This document shows, piece after piece, positions 63,212 to 64,000 of a stretch of DNA of 64,000 bases. The translations under genes were made by a program, and so were the position numbers. The DNA lies in assembly GCA_963846165.1 (NCBI GenBank), contig CAWJUU010000009.1:62001-126000 (forward strand). The letters are read 5' to 3'. Below the pieces are notes generated by a model that saw only the letters and a list, made by a program, of their open reading frames with translations, ran no database searches and was not told the DNA's origin. Each line of letters begins with the position of its first letter. Within the stretch, counting starts at the first letter, position 1. The DNA comes from WHSW01 sp963846165. Its GTDB lineage: Bacteria; Actinomycetota; Thermoleophilia; Solirubrobacterales; 70-9.

Positions 63212-64000
63212 ACTGCCCTCGCCTGGCCGAGGATGCCCTGCGGGCGGATGATCAGGACGATGATCAATATCAGGAAGCCGACCGCGAGCTTCAGCCCGGG
63301 GGCGACGATGAACGTGGACCACTCGATCACAACCCCGAGCACGATGCCCGCAGCGAGCGCCCCGAACGCGTTCCCGATCCCGCCCAGGACGACGGCGGCG
63401 AAGATCGGCAGCAGCAGCTCGAAGCCGAGCTCGGGCTGGAGCTGGGTGAGGGCACCGGCGAACACCCCGGCGAGGCCGGCGAGGCCGGCGGCGAACAGCC
63501 AGGTGTAGAGGATGATCCGAGCGGTGTCGATGCCTGAGGTCTCGGCGAGGTCGAGGTCGTCGGAGAGGGCTCGCATCCGCTTGCCGAGCAGGGTCATCCG
63601 TAGCATCAGCCCGGTTGCGAGCAGGGTGATGGAGCCGACGATGATCACGATCAGCTGCGTGCGCCCGATCCGAAGGTCGAGGAAGTTGACCGTGTCGGTG
63701 TTGTTGACGTCGAGCTGGCGCAGCTCGGTTCCCCAGATGAACTGGATCCCGTAGCGGATCACGAACGCGAGGCCGATCGTCATCAGCAGCAGCTGCAGCA
63801 TCCCGGCGCCGCGAGAGCGCATCGGCGCCCACATGACCTTCTCGAGCGCGATCCCGAGCAGCGCCGTGGTGGCGATCGCGAACGCGATCCCGAGCACGAG
63901 CGGCAGCTCCCAGGTTACGTTCACCAGGTAGGCCATGTAGGCGCCGAAGGTGAGGAAGTCGCCGTGGGCGAAGTTGACCAGCTTGAGGATCCCGTAGACG
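63208..64000 (-). CDS. livH: BCAA ABC transporter permease LivH, 5' end outside window
   Basis: The frame is open to the window edge; the part seen begins 'VYGILKLVNFAHGDFLTFGAYMAYLV', the LivH signature, so about 15-30 N-terminal residues are missing. It continues 'GAGMLQLLLMTIGLAFVIRYGIQFIWG', 'LGKRMRALSDDLDLAETSGIDTARIILYTWLFAAGLAGLAGVFAGALTQLQPELGFELLLPIFAAVVLGGIGNAFGALAAGIVLGV', which has the permease coupling loop. First gene seen of the livHMGF operon. Confidence 0.94.
   Translation of the reverse strand, partial: VYGILKLVNFAHGDFLTFGAYMAYLVNVTWELPLVLGIAFAIATTALLGIALEKVMWAPMRSRGAGMLQLLLMTIGLAFVIRYGIQFIWGTELRQLDVNNTDTVNFLDLRIGRTQLIVIIVGSITLLATGLMLRMTLLGKRMRALSDDLDLAETSGIDTARIILYTWLFAAGLAGLAGVFAGALTQLQPELGFELLLPIFAAVVLGGIGNAFGALAAGIVLGVVIEWSTFIVAPGLKLAVGFLILIIVLIIRPQGILGQARAV

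Overview
This window reads as a chromosomal piece of a high-GC actinobacterium, most likely of the class Thermoleophilia (Solirubrobacterales or Gaiellales). This rests on the GC-rich codon use, the complete menaquinone pathway, and the lineage-typical exported proteins (an N-terminus of the type 'LRHHAIAYVALFIVLGGTA' followed by Lys/Asn-rich repeats, a beta-helix protein with a 'TTITKAPKNRVKTKK' tail, an RTX protein). It also rests on an imuB-DUF6504-dnaE2 mutagenesis operon of actinobacterial type. No tRNA, IS element, prophage or CRISPR array was found. Taxonomy is inference; the 16S gene at about 47.2-48.8 kb would settle it.

Layout. 0-7 kb: 3' end of gatB, a VOC protein, type II NADH dehydrogenase with a strong upstream palindrome, a DUF2304-GT2 glycosyltransferase, a membrane protein, UDP-sulfoquinovose synthase and a TetR regulator. 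7-20 kb: ilvB-ilvN followed by menF, two exported proteins, menD-menC-menA-menB on the minus strand, divergent menE, an NTF2-like protein and ilvC. 20-28 kb: DUF4389 protein, YjbQ, cupin, class V aminotransferase plus serA (serine synthesis), a methyltransferase remnant, a quinone oxidoreductase, membrane proteins. 28-38 kb: branched-chain amino acid block: leuA (with a leucine-rich leader peptide), an SDR remnant, an XRE-cupin regulator, leuC-leuD-(Tam-like methyltransferase)-leuB, ilvE, cimA, and a DegT aminotransferase. 39-47 kb: RTX protein, epimerase, argH, 3-methyladenine glycosylase, a class A penicillin-binding protein and tyrS; several of these carry single-base or 4-base insertions. 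47-53.3 kb: one rRNA operon (16S-23S-5S, no tRNA in the spacer). 53.3-58.6 kb: SOS mutasome operon under a LexA-type box. 58.7-64 kb: a lipoprotein and a branched-chain amino acid ABC transporter (binding protein convergent with livH-M-G-F).

Most notable: (1) the 23S rRNA gene is interrupted by two group I introns, after E. coli positions U1923 and U1951, separated by only a 28-nt exon; the first carries a frameshifted LAGLIDADG homing endonuclease gene. (2) A two-hairpin element of about 47 nt occurs three times (beside yjbQ, before leuA, before cimA), with compensatory stem changes around a constant GCYGUUGA loop, so it looks like a structured RNA or REP-like family. (3) leuA has a 19-residue leader peptide with eight Leu codons; the Leu-codon run is perfectly complementary over 8 nt to the leuA ribosome-binding site, suggesting translational attenuation. 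(4) A Tam-like methyltransferase gene is embedded in the leuCD-leuB operon.

The genes combine into coherent pathways: Ile/Val/Leu synthesis (ilvBN, ilvC, leuA, leuCD, leuB, ilvE, cimA) plus BCAA uptake (livKHMGF), menaquinone synthesis with its reductase (menFDCABE, ndh), serine synthesis, and SOS mutagenesis.
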